From: Streptomyces inusitatus
GTDB taxonomy: Bacteria > Actinomycetota > Actinomycetes > Streptomycetales > Streptomycetaceae
Assembly (NCBI RefSeq): GCF_014651115.1
Contig: NZ_BMWG01000001.1
Coordinates: forward strand, 434,001-498,000
Reading direction: 5' to 3'
DNA: 64,000 nucleotides
Shown: piece by piece, positions 24,626 to 34,870 of the stretch
How the letters are laid out: every line of letters begins with the position of its first letter
How positions within the stretch are numbered: position 1 is the first letter of the stretch
Program-made: the position numbers and the translations under genes
The notes under the pieces: generated by a model
Databases searched by the model: none
What the model was told of the DNA's origin: nothing
The model's input: the letters and a program-made list of their open reading frames with translations, nothing else

Positions 24626-26704
24626 TCAGCCGGGCGGCCGGCGACCGCCCGGGTGCCCCGGGCCGCCCGGGGGCGGGAGCAGATGGGGGCGTCCGCCACC
24701 GCCGCCGGGCGGCGGGAGCAGATGCGGCCGGCCTCCGCCGCCGCCGGGCGGGGGCAGCAGCCGCGGCGCTCCGGCGGGCTCCGGCACGGGAGCGGGCTCC
24801 GCGGGGCCGGGCGGGGCCGGGGGCCGGGAGAACTGGGTGCGGTACAGCTCCGCGTAGAGCCCCCCGGCGGCGAGGAGTTCGTCGTGGACCCCGCGTTCCA
24901 CGATCCGTCCGCCGTCGACCACCAGGATCTGGTCGGCCTCCCGGACGGTGGAGAGCCGGTGGGCGATCACCAGCGAGGTGCGGCCCTTCAGGGCGGTCGA
25001 CAGCGCGCGCTGCACCGCCGCCTCGGACTCGGAGTCCAGATGGGCGGTGGCCTCGTCGAGTACGACGACGGCGGGGGCCTTGAGCAGCAGCCGGGCGATC
25101 GCGATGCGCTGCTTCTCGCCGCCGGAGAAGCGGTGTCCCCGGTCGCCGACGACGGTGTCCAGACCGTCGGGGAGCGTCCGGATCAGCCCCCAGATCCGGG
25201 CCGCCTCACAGGCCTCGATCAGCTCGCGTTCCGTCGCCCCGGGCCGGGCGTACTCCAGATTGGCGCGGAGCGTCTCGTGGAAGAGGTGCGCGTCCTGGGT
25301 GACCACGCCGACCGTCTCCCGCAGTGAGTCCAGGGACAGTTCGCGCAGATCGTGCCCGCCGATCCGGACGGCGCCCTCGTCCGGGTCGTACAGCCGGGGC
25401 ACGAGCTGGGTCAGGGTGGTCTTGCCCGCGCCGGACGGGCCGACCAGGGCGGTGAGCTTTCCGGCGGGCGCGTGGAAGGTGATCCCGTCGAGCACCCGGG
25501 AGTCGTCGGCGCGCTCCGGCGCGGGGGCCGTGAACGACTCCAGCGAGGCGAGCGAGACCTCGGCGGCGGCCGGATAGCGGAAGGAGACTCCGGCGAACTC
25601 GATCCCGGGGGCCGGGGCGGTGCCGGGCGCGGGCAGTGCGCGGGCCCCGGGGCGTTCGGTGATCAGCGGCTTCAGATCGAGGACTTCGAAGAGCCGGTCG
25701 AAGCTGACGAGCGCCGTCATCACCTGGGCCTGCGCGTTGGAGAGCTGGTTGATCGGCCCGAAGAGCCGGGTGAGCAGGGTGGCCAGGGCGACGAGGGTGC
25801 CTATCTGGAAGGCCCCGTCGATGACCAGGGAGCCGCCGAGACCGTAGGTGACCGCCGTGGCCAGCGAGGCGAGCAGGGTCACCGAGAGCAGCAGCAGCCG
25901 GGAGTACACCCCGGTGGTCACCCCGAGGTCGCGGACCCTGCCCGCGCGCCCGGAGAAGAGGCGGGTCTCGTCGGCGGGGCGGCCGTAGAGCTTGGTGAGC
26001 AGTGCCCCCGCGACATTGAACCGCTCATTGAGCATGCTGCCCATCTCGGCGTCCACCTGCATGGACTCCCGCAGCAGCCGCTGGAGTCTGCGTCCGACGA
26101 CCCGGCCGGGGAGGATGAAGAAGGGCATGATCAGCAGGGCCAGCAGTCCGACGGCCCAGGAGAGATAGAAGATGGTGCCGAGGACGAGCACCAGCACCAG
26201 CGAGCTGGACATCACCATCGACAGCAGCGAGGTCATCGCCTGCTGCGCGGCGACCACGTCCGTATTGAGCCGGCTGACCAGCGATCCGGTCTGGGCCCGG
26301 GTGAAGAAGGCCAGCGGCTGCCGCTGGACATGGGCGAACACGGCGGTGCGCAGATCGTAGACGAGCCCCTCGCTGACCCGGCCCGACAGCCGGCTCTCAG
26401 CGAGCCCGGCGGCGGCCTGGAGGATCGCGAGCCCGCCGACGAGCAGGGCGACCTGGACGACGACGGCGGTGTCCCGGGGGAGGATGCCCTCGTCGATGAG
26501 GACTTTGAAGAGCAGCGGAGTGGTGACGATCATGAGCGCGTCGAGCGCGGTGATGACCATCAGGACGGCCACGGTCCCGCGATAGGCCCGCAGATACGGC
26601 AGGACGCGCTTGAGGGTGCCGGGGGTGATCCGCTGAGCGCCCTCCGGGGATTCGGGGCCCATTCCGCCCCGGATCTGGATGAGGGGTCCGCCTCCGCCGA
26701 TCAT
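24626..26704 (-). CDS. ABC exporter (fused membrane and ATPase domains) with repeat tail
   Basis: A 692-residue type IV exporter half-transporter. Six membrane segments (~45-330) precede an ATPase with Walker [15 protein letters not shown], signature [17 protein letters not shown], Walker [14 protein letters not shown] and H-loop VIAHRLSTV. The last ~80 residues are Pro/Gly-rich, with a 13-residue [13 protein letters not shown] unit repeated. ATG 26704 overlaps the MbtH-like stop (ATGA), and the NRPS start is about 80 bp downstream. It probably exports the NRPS product as a homodimer. Confidence 0.92.
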   Translation of the reverse strand: MIGGGGPLIQIRGGMGPESPEGAQRITPGTLKRVLPYLRAYRGTVAVLMVITALDALMIVTTPLLFKVLIDEGILPRDTAVVVQVALLVGGLAILQAAAGLAESRLSGRVSEGLVYDLRTAVFAHVQRQPLAFFTRAQTGSLVSRLNTDVVAAQQAMTSLLSMVMSSSLVLVLVLGTIFYLSWAVGLLALLIMPFFILPGRVVGRRLQRLLRESMQVDAEMGSMLNERFNVAGALLTKLYGRPADETRLFSGRAGRVRDLGVTTGVYSRLLLLSVTLLASLATAVTYGLGGSLVIDGAFQIGTLVALATLLTRLFGPINQLSNAQAQVMTALVSFDRLFEVLDLKPLITERPGARALPAPGTAPAPGIEFAGVSFRYPAAAEVSLASLESFTAPAPERADDSRVLDGITFHAPAGKLTALVGPSGAGKTTLTQLVPRLYDPDEGAVRIGGHDLRELSLDSLRETVGVVTQDAHLFHETLRANLEYARPGATERELIEACEAARIWGLIRTLPDGLDTVVGDRGHRFSGGEKQRIAIARLLLKAPAVVVLDEATAHLDSESEAAVQRALSTALKGRTSLVIAHRLSTVREADQILVVDGGRIVERGVHDELLAAGGLYAELYRTQFSRPPAPPGPAEPAPVPEPAGAPRLLPPPGGGGGRPHLLPPPGGGGGRPHLLPPPGGPGHPGGRRPPG
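24640..24765 (-). repeat. 39-bp tandem repeat in the exporter tail
   Basis: Two-and-a-part copies of a unit encoding [13 protein letters not shown] lie at the 3' end of the exporter gene. The DNA copies differ only slightly (GCGTCCGCCACCGCCG versus GGCCTCCGCCGCCGCCG-like), pointing to recent duplication. Confidence 0.65.
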
Positions 26705-26946
26705 GAGACGGGGACCTCCGCCGTGTTCTCCGTGCCGTTCTCCTCCATGGCGGCGACCAGGCTCAGCGGGCGCATGTCCGTCCAGTTCCGCTCGGTGAAT
26801 TCCAGGCAGTCCGCCCGGGTTCCTGGGCCGTGCGCGACGATCCAGCCGTCGGGCACGTCCGCGAAGGCGGGCCACAGGGAGTGCTGGCCCTCGTCGTTGA
26901 CGAGGGCCAGAAAGGTGCCGTCCTCGTTGTCGAAGGGGTTGGCCAC
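26701..26946 (-). CDS. mbtH: MbtH-like protein
   Basis: An 81-residue protein with the MbtH pattern: NPFDNEDGTFLALVNDEGQH, SLWPAFADVPDGW, then ERNWTDMRP. MbtH proteins bind and activate NRPS adenylation domains. It heads the operon with the exporter and NRPS, which strongly supports the NRPS being functional. The C-terminal [14 protein letters not shown] is an extension of the usual ~65-75 residues. Confidence 0.95.
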   Translation of the reverse strand: MANPFDNEDGTFLALVNDEGQHSLWPAFADVPDGWIVAHGPGTRADCLEFTERNWTDMRPLSLVAAMEENGTENTAEVPVS

Positions 26947-27195
26947 CGCACATCCTTTCCTTGAGAAACCGGATTTCCCGGAGTTTTAATCCAAGGAATC
27001 CATGGTGAAGCCGGCCGGGTGTGAAAGGAATTGATTCCCGTGACCAAGCGTCACACGCTCCGCGCCGGCCGGACAAGGGATTTCGGGGCTGTCCGAGTGC
27101 GGATCCGAAAGGCGCTGAATTTCACCGTGTCCAAATGCTGTTCATCCGCACTTGGACGAGGAAAGGGATTACTTCTCCCCGGCGGGAGTGCCGAC
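26947..27195 (-). promoter_or_regulatory. promoter region of the mbtH-exporter-NRPS operon
   Basis: A 249-bp gap upstream of mbtH with locally lower GC (for example GAAAGGAATTGATTCCCG, including the palindromic GGAATTGATTCC). It is the only place for the operon promoter and probably for binding of the adjacent LAL regulators. Confidence 0.5.
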
Positions 27196-30180
27196 CTAGA
27201 CTTGGTACCCCTCCAGGGGGAGCATGAGATGGAGCGGCAGATCATTTCTGCGTGACACATCGAGCTTGCGGTAGACGCGGGTCAGATGCTGTTCCACCGT
27301 GCTCATGGTGATGTGCAGCCGCTGGGCGATCTGCCGGTTGGTGTAGCCGCCGGCCGCGAGTCCGGCGACCCGCCGTTCGGCCTCGCTCAGGCCGGCCACC
27401 CGGCGCTCCGCCTCGCTGAGCCCGGCGAGCGGGTCGCTCTCCTCGTACGGGGCGGGCGGCAGCGGCTCGCGGGGCATCGGCAGCGGGGTGCGCAGGGGTA
27501 CGAGGTCCTCGGCCCCGCACTCGGCGGCGAGCAGCCGGGCCCGCCGGCCCATGGCGCGGGCGGGCCCGTCGTGGCCCTGGGCCTGGTAGACCGCGCCGAG
27601 GTCGGTGAGGGCCCTGGCCAGCTCCAGCCGGTCGCCGGACTTCTCCAGCAGCCGCACGGCCGCGCCGAGCGCCTTGGCCCGGGCGTGGGGTTCGCAGGCG
27701 GCGGCGAGCACCCGCAGTGTCATGCCGCGCGTCCGGAACTGGCCGGGCTTCAGCCGCTTGAGCTGTTCGCCCGCGAGCCGTCCGGCGGTCGCGGCGTCGC
27801 CGAGGGCGAGATGGGCCTCGGCGAGATCGGTGCGCCAGGGAATGAATCCGGGTACGTCGATTTCCCATCGGGTCATCAGTTCGCCGCACGCCTGAAAATC
27901 GGCGACGGCCGCCTGCGGGCGGTCGATCACCAGATAGTAGCGACCGCGCGCCTGAAGATAGGGAAGGCAACTCGGGGTGTGGAACATGGCGTCCGGGACC
28001 GGGGTGGCGAAGTACTCCTCGAACTCCTCGTGCCGGCCCCGGGCGGTCAGCGTCGCCAGCATGACCGAGAGCGGAATGCCCAGGGCGACGCCCCACCCCT
28101 GCGGGGTGATCAGCCCGAGTGCCTCGTGGGCGAATTTCTCCGCCCTTTCCAGTTCGCCCCGGCGCAGATGGATCGCGGCGCGCAGGGACATGAAGAGGGC
28201 ATTGCCGAGCGGCAGTCCATGGGCGACCGAGCGCGCGACGCGGTCGCAGGCGCGTTCCGCCCGGTCCAGTTCGTCGGTGTACATCAGCGCCGCGATCGCC
28301 GCCAGGGGCTTGAGGGTACGGGTGCTGTGGCCGGGCTGGCGGAGGATGTGCTCGGCGCGGTCGATCGTCTCCCCGGGGTCGCCCGGCGGGAGCACTCCGG
28401 CCAGCAGGGCGGCGGTCTCGCGGGAGCGGGCCAGCGGTGACGGGAGCGCCCCGGGAGCGGTCCCACCGGCCGTCGCGGCGGGGACGCCGGACGCGGCGGA
28501 TGCGGCCGGTTCCCCGTCGGCGGCGGCGGGCGGCGCGGGGCGGGCCAGCCCGGGGTAGCCGTACCGCAGCCACCACAGCGGGCCGCCGGGACCGCAGGAG
28601 CGGGCGGCCGGATCCGGCGGGCCGTCCATCAGGCCGACCGCCTCGTCGACCCGGCCGAGCCAGAGCAGCCAGGAGACGGGCCGGATCGCGCTCGCCGCCG
28701 GGAGTCTGCCCTCGCCGATGGCCCGGATCAGTCCGGGGAGCCGGCGGGCGGCGATCGCGGGGTCGAGCTGCCACTCGGCGCGGGCCAGGTCCAGCAGCAC
28801 GGCGGGCCGCTGCTCGTCCGCGCACTCCTGGAGGGCGAGCCGCAGACAGGCGATGGCGTGCGCGGGCTCTCCGTCGGACCAGGCCTGCCGGGCCGCGTCC
28901 CGCAGCACCTCGACGGCCCAGGGCTCGCCCGCCCGGTCGGCCGCGAGGAGTCTGCGCGCGACGACCCGCGCGGGCGCGCCGTGCTCGTGCAGCACCCGGG
29001 CCACCCGTATGTACAGCGCGGTACGGGCCTGGGGGCGCATTCCGCCGAGCACGGCGGCGGGGACGGCGGGGTGGGCGAAGCCCTCGTCCCCGAGGAGTCC
29101 GGTGGCCCGGAGCGCGCCCCGGGCCAGGGAGATCGACTCGGCGTCGTACTCAACGAGTTCGCCCAGGGCCGCGTCCGAGACGTCCTCGCCGAGGACCGCC
29201 GCCGCCCGGGCGAAGGCGCTGGCCTCGGAGTGGAAGAGGCAGGTGAGGACGGCCTGCCGGAACGCCTCACCGAAGACGAGCGAGGAGACGGGGGCGGGAG
29301 GCTCGGTCCCCGGGGGGCCGGTCTCCGGCAGTCCGGTCTCCGGGGGGCCGTCCTGGAGTCCGGCGGCGTCCGGTACGGATAGCGGTACGGATACGGGTAC
29401 GGATACGGGCGGGGGTAAGAGCCCGGGGCGCGGGGCGAGGGTGTCCTCGATCAGGGCGTGCGCCAGCAGCGGGTTGCCTCCGGTGGCGGTGTGGCACTCG
29501 GCCGCGAGGCGTTCGGCGGCGGGCCGCGCGAGGTGTCCGGCGAGCAGGTCGGAGATCCCCCGGGGCGAGAGCGGCTCCAGCCGCAGCCTGCGCGCGCCGG
29601 GTCTGCGCAGCAGCTCGGCGTGGAGCAGCGGATGCGGGCGCGAGGTGCGCATGCACTGGGTGAGCACCAGCAGCAGCCGGGGGGCGGCGGCGCGGCGGAC
29701 GAGATGGAGCAGGAGGTGCAGCGAGGCCGCGTCCGCGTGGTGGACGTCGTCGATGCCGACGACCAGCGGGGTGCGCGCGGCGGCGGCCAGCAGGACGGCC
29801 CCGAGCCCTTCGAGGATCCGGCCGGGCACCTGCACGGCCGCGTCGGGTTCGAGGCCCGGCCCGTGGGAGAGCGCGGCGAGCGCGCCGTCCCTCAGCAGCT
29901 GTTCGGCGCGCGCGGTCTCGACGGCGGTGAGCACGGGGCTCTGGAAGAGCCGGCCGACGGCGCTCAGCGGCAGCTCACGCTCCACCCGGGAGGCGGAGGC
30001 CGCGAGGAAGACCCGGCCGGCCTCGGGCACCCGGTCGGCGAAGGCGTGCAGCAGGCTGGTCTTCCCGACGGCCGCCGCGCCCTCGATCAGGACCACGCCG
30101 GCCGGGCCCCGCTCGTCGGCCAGCGCCCCGGCCAAGAAACGGAGTTGCTCCGTCCGCTCCACCAGACTCATGCCGGCCAT
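27196..30180 (-). CDS. LAL-type LuxR-family regulator, TTA-containing
   Basis: About 994 residues. N-terminal AAA-like ATPase with Walker A EGAAAVGKTSLLHAF and Walker B-like LVVGIDDVHHADAASL. A long TPR-like middle follows, and a C-terminal LuxR HTH (GGYTNRQIAQRLHITMSTVE followed by QHLTRVYRKLDV). Codon 255 is TTA (29418-29416). Just before the HTH the 10-residue LSEAERRVAG is tandemly duplicated. ATG 30180 and ATG 30171 are both possible starts; GGAGG lies close to the first. LALs are typical pathway activators; this one lies directly upstream of the mbtH operon on the same strand. Confidence 0.93.
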   Translation of the reverse strand: MAGMSLVERTEQLRFLAGALADERGPAGVVLIEGAAAVGKTSLLHAFADRVPEAGRVFLAASASRVERELPLSAVGRLFQSPVLTAVETARAEQLLRDGALAALSHGPGLEPDAAVQVPGRILEGLGAVLLAAAARTPLVVGIDDVHHADAASLHLLLHLVRRAAAPRLLLVLTQCMRTSRPHPLLHAELLRRPGARRLRLEPLSPRGISDLLAGHLARPAAERLAAECHTATGGNPLLAHALIEDTLAPRPGLLPPPVSVPVSVPLSVPDAAGLQDGPPETGLPETGPPGTEPPAPVSSLVFGEAFRQAVLTCLFHSEASAFARAAAVLGEDVSDAALGELVEYDAESISLARGALRATGLLGDEGFAHPAVPAAVLGGMRPQARTALYIRVARVLHEHGAPARVVARRLLAADRAGEPWAVEVLRDAARQAWSDGEPAHAIACLRLALQECADEQRPAVLLDLARAEWQLDPAIAARRLPGLIRAIGEGRLPAASAIRPVSWLLWLGRVDEAVGLMDGPPDPAARSCGPGGPLWWLRYGYPGLARPAPPAAADGEPAASAASGVPAATAGGTAPGALPSPLARSRETAALLAGVLPPGDPGETIDRAEHILRQPGHSTRTLKPLAAIAALMYTDELDRAERACDRVARSVAHGLPLGNALFMSLRAAIHLRRGELERAEKFAHEALGLITPQGWGVALGIPLSVMLATLTARGRHEEFEEYFATPVPDAMFHTPSCLPYLQARGRYYLVIDRPQAAVADFQACGELMTRWEIDVPGFIPWRTDLAEAHLALGDAATAGRLAGEQLKRLKPGQFRTRGMTLRVLAAACEPHARAKALGAAVRLLEKSGDRLELARALTDLGAVYQAQGHDGPARAMGRRARLLAAECGAEDLVPLRTPLPMPREPLPPAPYEESDPLAGLSEAERRVAGLSEAERRVAGLAAGGYTNRQIAQRLHITMSTVEQHLTRVYRKLDVSRRNDLPLHLMLPLEGYQV
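27361..27420 (-). repeat. 30-bp tandem duplication before the LuxR HTH
   Basis: Two 30-bp copies encode LSEAERRVAG twice and differ at only a few bases. The unit is the first helix of the LuxR-type domain, so the protein has an extra helix-like segment. Confidence 0.75.
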
Positions 30181-30634
30181 GTCCCCTCCCCCAAGCACCC
30201 GCCCTCCTGCCCGCGCGCACCCGCACCCCGTCCCGGGTGAGCGGCGTCAGGGCCCGGGAGAGGCCGGCCGGCCACCGCTCGTGCTGACTCTCGCACCGTG
30301 AAGCCCCAAGGACAAACGTCTATTTGCGGACTGTTTCGATCCCGAACGCGGTGCCGAACACGGTGCCGGTCGCGCGCCCGGCCGGACCGGGAGCACCCCG
30401 CGCGTTCGCACCGCGCGCCGCGCGAACCCGGCGGCCCACAGCCGTCCCACAGTGAACCACCAGCCAGAACAGTGGAATTGCCCCCCGGTCGACCCGTACG
30501 GAACCCGGCATCGGCGGTGACCTTCCTGTGACGGCCCACGTGGTCTACTCCTCACGCAGGGCACCATCCTCGTCACCGTAAGTCCAGTCGACGTCAGGAC
30601 CAGAGGAAATACGCCATCCGTTGGGGACACGTCT
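30181..30634. promoter_or_regulatory. divergent promoter region of the two LAL regulators
   Basis: A 454-bp gene-free region between divergent paralogues. It contains CGAACGCGGTGCCGAACACGG (30351-30371), a direct repeat of GAACxCGGTGCCG units, and lower-GC patches (AACGTCTATTTGCGGACTG at 30315-30333). It should carry both promoters and possibly autoregulatory sites. No open frame with coding character was seen. Confidence 0.5.
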
Positions 30635-33478
30635 ATGCAGCTGATCGAACGCGACCGAGAGCTGGCGACACTGCGAGCCCTGTTCTCCGGAAGTCTGGAC
30701 GGCCGGGGCGCGGTGGTGCTCCTCAGCGGCGCGGTGGCCACGGGCAAGACCGCGCTGATGCGCTCCTTCGCCACCGGCGCGAGCGCGGCCGGGGCGCGCT
30801 TCCTCCAGGTCACCGCCGCGCCCGGCGACGCCGGAAACCGGCTCGGGGTGGTCCGCGGACTGCTGCGCTCGCTCGCCGCGGCCGACGGTGACCCCGACCC
30901 CGCCGGGACCGGAAGCCGGCCCGGGACAGGCCACAGGGCCAGGGCCGGGGCCGGGGCCGAGACCACGGCGGACGCCCTGCGCGGCTTCTGCGACACCCTG
31001 CTCACCCGATCCGCCCGCACCCCGCTGATCATCGGGGTCGACGACGCGCACCACGCCGACCCGGCCTCCCTGCGCTGTCTGCTGGCGCTCGCCCACCGAT
31101 TACCGTCCGCCCGGATCCTGCTGATCCTCACCGAACGCCCCGGCGGCTGGCCGGACCACCCCCTGCTCCACGCCGAGCTGAGGGGCCGCCCGCACTGCGC
31201 CCGGCTCACCCTGCGGCTGCTCTCGCCCGCCGGGCAGGCCCGGCTGCTCGCCGACCGGCTCGGCACGGCCACCGCCATCCGTCTCTCCGCCGTCAGCCAC
31301 CCGCTCACCGGCGGCAACCCCCTGCTGGTGCGCGCCCTGCTCACCGACCACCCGGTGCTCGGCCCCGGCAAGGTCGAGACCGTCGTGGGGCCCGCCTTCA
31401 CCCAGGCGTGGACCGGCTGTCTGCACCGGGGGGAGCCAGGGCTCCACGAGGTCGCCCAGGCCCTGGCCGTCCTGCGCGAACCCGCGCCGCCCGGCGTCCT
31501 CGGCCGGCTCCTCGGCCTCGACACGGAGTACGTCACCCACCTCCTGGCCACGATGAACGCGGCGGGCCTGCTCGACGGCGGGCGCTTCCGCCACCCGGCG
31601 CTGCGCACCGCGCTGCTCGACGCCATGGGCCCCCGGCGGCGCGCCGCGCTCCACGCCCACGCCGCCCGCCTCCTGCACGACCAGGGCCACAGCGCCCCCG
31701 CCGTGGCCGGGCATCTCCTCGCCGCCTTCGACGCCGCGCCCGCCGAGGACCTCCCGGACGTCCTCCAGGAGCCGTGGGCCGCCACCGTGCTGCACGAGGC
31801 CGCGGGCCGGGCCGGGGCCGACGGCGAGCGGCGGTTCGCGCTGGACTGCTACCGCCGGGCGTACGAGATCTGCCCGGACGGACCCCGGCGGACCCTGGCC
31901 GCGAGCGCGCTCGCCGAGGCCCAGTGGCGTACCGAGCCCGCCGCCGTGCTCCCCCTCCTCCCGGCGCTCGCCGAGGCGGCCCTCGACGGCGCCCTGGACG
32001 AGCGGCCCACCCGCTCGCTCCTCGCCCGGCTGCTGTGGTTCGGCCGCACCGGGGAGGCCGCCGAACTGCTGCGGACCGGCGGGTCCCCGGGCGGCCCGGC
32101 CGCCGCCGAGTGGGAGGCCATGGGCCTGCTGATGGCCTGCGCCTGCCCCGGTCTGCTCGAAGCCGTCCCCCGCGCCCGCCCCGAAGCCGGACCCGACCCC
32201 GACCCCGCCGCGCCCTCCGCGCCCGCCGGACCGGCGGGCGGCGGAGCGCACCCGCCGTCGGCCGGGCCCCGGCTGCGCGCGGCGGACGCCCTGTCGGCCG
32301 CGCTGACCGGCGCGCCCGGCCCCACCGCCCGGGAGGGCGCGGAGCGGGTGCTGCGGGAGACCCGGCTGGGCGAGGCGTCCGCCGGTCATGTGCTCGCCGC
32401 CCTCGCCGCGCTGATCTACGACGACCGCCCGGCCGAGGCGGCCCGCTGGTGCGATCCGCTGCTCAAGGAGGCCGCGACCCGGGGCGACGCGGTGGGCCAC
32501 GCCCTGCTGGAGTCCGCCCGCGCGGTGATCTCACTGCGCCAGGGCGAGCTGGCGGCGGCCGAGGCCCGCGCCACGGACGCGCTGGCGCGGATCTCCCCCG
32601 CGAGCTGGGGGGTCGCGGTCGGCATCCCGCTCTCGGTGGCCGTGCTCGCCGCCACCGCGACGGGCCGGCACGAGGAGGCCGCCGCCCATCTCGCCCGCCC
32701 GGTCCCCGACGCCCTCTTCGAGACCCCCTGCGGACCGCACTACCTCCAGGCCCGGGGGCGGCACCGGCTCGCGACCGGCCGCCCGCGCGAGGCCCTGCGC
32801 GACTTCACCGACTGCGGCGAGGCGATGGAGTCCTGGGGCTTCACCGCCCCCGCGCTCGTCCCCTGGCGCGGCGAGGCGGCCCAGGCCCTGCTGGAGCTGG
32901 GCGAGACCGCCCGCGCCGCCGAACTGATCGGCGAACAGCTCGCGCTGCTGCGCCCCGGCCCCTCCAGGACCCGGGGGATCTCGCTGCGCGTCCAGGCCCT
33001 GACGGCCCCGCTGGCGGAGCGGCTGAATCCGCTGCGGGAGTCGGCGGCCCTGCTGGAGCGCTGCGGCGACCGGTACGAACTGATGCTGGCGCTCACCGAT
33101 CTCAGCCACACCCAGCACGCGCTGGGGGCCCACGACGAAGCCTTCGTCTCCGCCCGGGGCGCGCACCGCATCGCCCGGCGGTACGGCCTGGCGGGCCCCG
33201 GCCCCGCCCCCGGCGGCGAGCCCGAGAGGCGGCCCCCGGCGGCCGGGACGCCCGGCACGGCCCCGGAGCGCTCCCCGGCCACCGCCCGGGGCGAACTGAC
33301 CGAGGCCGAGCGGAAGGTGGCCGCACTGGCGGCGCACGGCCACACCAACCGTCAGATCGCCGAAACGCTCCTGGTCACGGTCGGCACCGTCGAACAGCAC
33401 CTGACCAGGGTCTACCGCAAACTCCAGGTGAACCGGCGCACCGAGCTGCGCCCCCGGCTGCGGATCTCCCCGGTGTAG
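30635..33478 (+). CDS. LAL-type LuxR-family regulator, paralogue of the divergent LAL
   Basis: A 947-residue protein. Walker A-like SGAVATGKTALMRSFA, Walker B-like LIIGVDDAHHADPASLR, a TPR-like middle, and a C-terminal HTH (HGHTNRQIAETLLVTVGTVE followed by QHLTRVYRKLQV). It is clearly homologous to the divergent LAL along its length, for example SWGVAVGIPLSV against GWGVALGIPLSV. Codon 156 is TTA (31100-31102), so it is probably bldA-dependent. The central region has long Ala/Pro/Gly linkers. It may form a regulatory pair or hetero-oligomer with the divergent LAL. Confidence 0.93.
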   Translation: MQLIERDRELATLRALFSGSLDGRGAVVLLSGAVATGKTALMRSFATGASAAGARFLQVTAAPGDAGNRLGVVRGLLRSLAAADGDPDPAGTGSRPGTGHRARAGAGAETTADALRGFCDTLLTRSARTPLIIGVDDAHHADPASLRCLLALAHRLPSARILLILTERPGGWPDHPLLHAELRGRPHCARLTLRLLSPAGQARLLADRLGTATAIRLSAVSHPLTGGNPLLVRALLTDHPVLGPGKVETVVGPAFTQAWTGCLHRGEPGLHEVAQALAVLREPAPPGVLGRLLGLDTEYVTHLLATMNAAGLLDGGRFRHPALRTALLDAMGPRRRAALHAHAARLLHDQGHSAPAVAGHLLAAFDAAPAEDLPDVLQEPWAATVLHEAAGRAGADGERRFALDCYRRAYEICPDGPRRTLAASALAEAQWRTEPAAVLPLLPALAEAALDGALDERPTRSLLARLLWFGRTGEAAELLRTGGSPGGPAAAEWEAMGLLMACACPGLLEAVPRARPEAGPDPDPAAPSAPAGPAGGGAHPPSAGPRLRAADALSAALTGAPGPTAREGAERVLRETRLGEASAGHVLAALAALIYDDRPAEAARWCDPLLKEAATRGDAVGHALLESARAVISLRQGELAAAEARATDALARISPASWGVAVGIPLSVAVLAATATGRHEEAAAHLARPVPDALFETPCGPHYLQARGRHRLATGRPREALRDFTDCGEAMESWGFTAPALVPWRGEAAQALLELGETARAAELIGEQLALLRPGPSRTRGISLRVQALTAPLAERLNPLRESAALLERCGDRYELMLALTDLSHTQHALGAHDEAFVSARGAHRIARRYGLAGPGPAPGGEPERRPPAAGTPGTAPERSPATARGELTEAERKVAALAAHGHTNRQIAETLLVTVGTVEQHLTRVYRKLQVNRRTELRPRLRISPV

Positions 33479-33613
33479 CCCTCGCGGGACGGGCCACGAG
33501 GACGCCGTCGCCCGCCCCGCAGCCGGGAACCTCCCGAGCCGTCCGCCTGCGGCCGGGGGAGCCCGTCGCACCCGCCCGCCCGAAGGGCAGGGCTTTCGCG
33601 ACTCCCCGGGCGC

Positions 33614-34870
33614 TCAGCAGCGCCCGCCGCCCCCGCCGCCCCCGACGCTCTCGTACGAGAGCTGCTCCGAGCGGGGCCCGGCGGCGGCCCGACGCCGGGC
33701 GAGCCACACCACGCCCGCCCAGAGCAGCACCGGGAGCAGCAGGCTCTGCGCCCCGACGGCGAGCCAGAAGCCGGAGGCGCTGCCCGCGTCCTCGGCCGCC
33801 GCGTACAGCGGGCCGCCGAGGAGGGCGGCGGCGAAGGCGCCGATCCCGGCCGCGAGCCGCTGTCTGCCGAAGACGGTCGCGGCGGGTTCGCGGGAGCGGT
33901 CCAGCGCCTCCAGGTCGTTGCGGAGGAAGAGGACGGTCTCCACCAGGCCCAGTGTCAGCACGCCCGCCGCGATCCCCACCGGGCCGCCGGTCGCGATGGC
34001 CAGCATCCCGATCGCCATCGCGCCGAACCCGAGCCGCAGGGCCCGGGCGTAGCGCAGCCCGGCGATCCACCCGGCGAGCAGCGGCTGAGCGGCGACGATG
34101 ACCAGCGAGTACCCCGTGAGGAGGACGGCGTAGTACGCGGTGGAGGTGCGGCCGACCGCGAACAGGGCGATGTAGTGCTGGAAGAACATGAAGACGTAGA
34201 CGGAGAGCAGGGTGTACGCGAAGGGCGGCAGCAGCCGCGCCCCTGCCGCCCCCCTGGTCTCCGGCTCGGCTTCCGCCTTCGGCTCGGCGGGCGCGACGGG
34301 CGCCGCCGGGGCGTCCGCCACCCCCGGCAGCGCCAGGTGCGCGATCCCCACCGCCGCGAACAGCGCCGCGACGGCGGTGAACAGGCCGGCGGTCGACCCG
34401 AGGACGAAGGGCGCGGCGGCCAGCGGCCCGAGCGCCATCCCCGCGTTGAACGCCGATCCGCTCGCCGCGAGCAGCCCCGGCCTGCGTTCGGCCGGGCACC
34501 CCGCCACCAGATATGCCTTGTTGGCGGGGAGGTAGAGCGCCGCCCCGGTCGAGACCAGGAAGAGCGCCGCCACGGCGAGCGCGGGCCGGTCCATCCCCGG
34601 GACGAAGCAGGCGAACCCGGCGGTCCGTATCCCGAGCGCCACCAGCATGGTGGCCCGCAGCCCGATCCTGGCGGCCAGCGCCGCCCCGACGACCCCGCCG
34701 CTGAACTGCACCAGCGAGGCCACCGCGAGCACCAGTCCGGTGAGGCCGAGGCCGAAGCCCCAGCGCTCGTGGAGCAGCACCGACATGAACGGAAGCACGG
34801 CGAAGCTGCCGAGGGTGATGAGGAAGGAGGCTCCCAGCAGCAGGAGCTGGGGCCAGGTGACCCGTCTCAC
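33614..34870 (-). CDS. MFS transporter
   Basis: A 418-residue protein with about twelve membrane segments split by a Pro/Ala/Glu-rich central loop (ADAPAAPVAPAEPKAEAEPE). The start is GTG 34870, overlapping the ATP-grasp stop (GTGA), since no ribosome site is needed for coupled translation. The C-terminus ends in SVGGGGGGGRC. It is the last gene of the methyltransferase-PLP-ATP-grasp operon and is likely to export that product. Confidence 0.9.
   Translation of the reverse strand: MRRVTWPQLLLLGASFLITLGSFAVLPFMSVLLHERWGFGLGLTGLVLAVASLVQFSGGVVGAALAARIGLRATMLVALGIRTAGFACFVPGMDRPALAVAALFLVSTGAALYLPANKAYLVAGCPAERRPGLLAASGSAFNAGMALGPLAAAPFVLGSTAGLFTAVAALFAAVGIAHLALPGVADAPAAPVAPAEPKAEAEPETRGAAGARLLPPFAYTLLSVYVFMFFQHYIALFAVGRTSTAYYAVLLTGYSLVIVAAQPLLAGWIAGLRYARALRLGFGAMAIGMLAIATGGPVGIAAGVLTLGLVETVLFLRNDLEALDRSREPAATVFGRQRLAAGIGAFAAALLGGPLYAAAEDAGSASGFWLAVGAQSLLLPVLLWAGVVWLARRRAAAGPRSEQLSYESVGGGGGGGRC

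Noticed and set aside
31408..34101. Plus-strand 897-residue open frame in the second LAL
   Set aside because: It is an Arg/Pro-rich shadow of the LAL gene in another frame.
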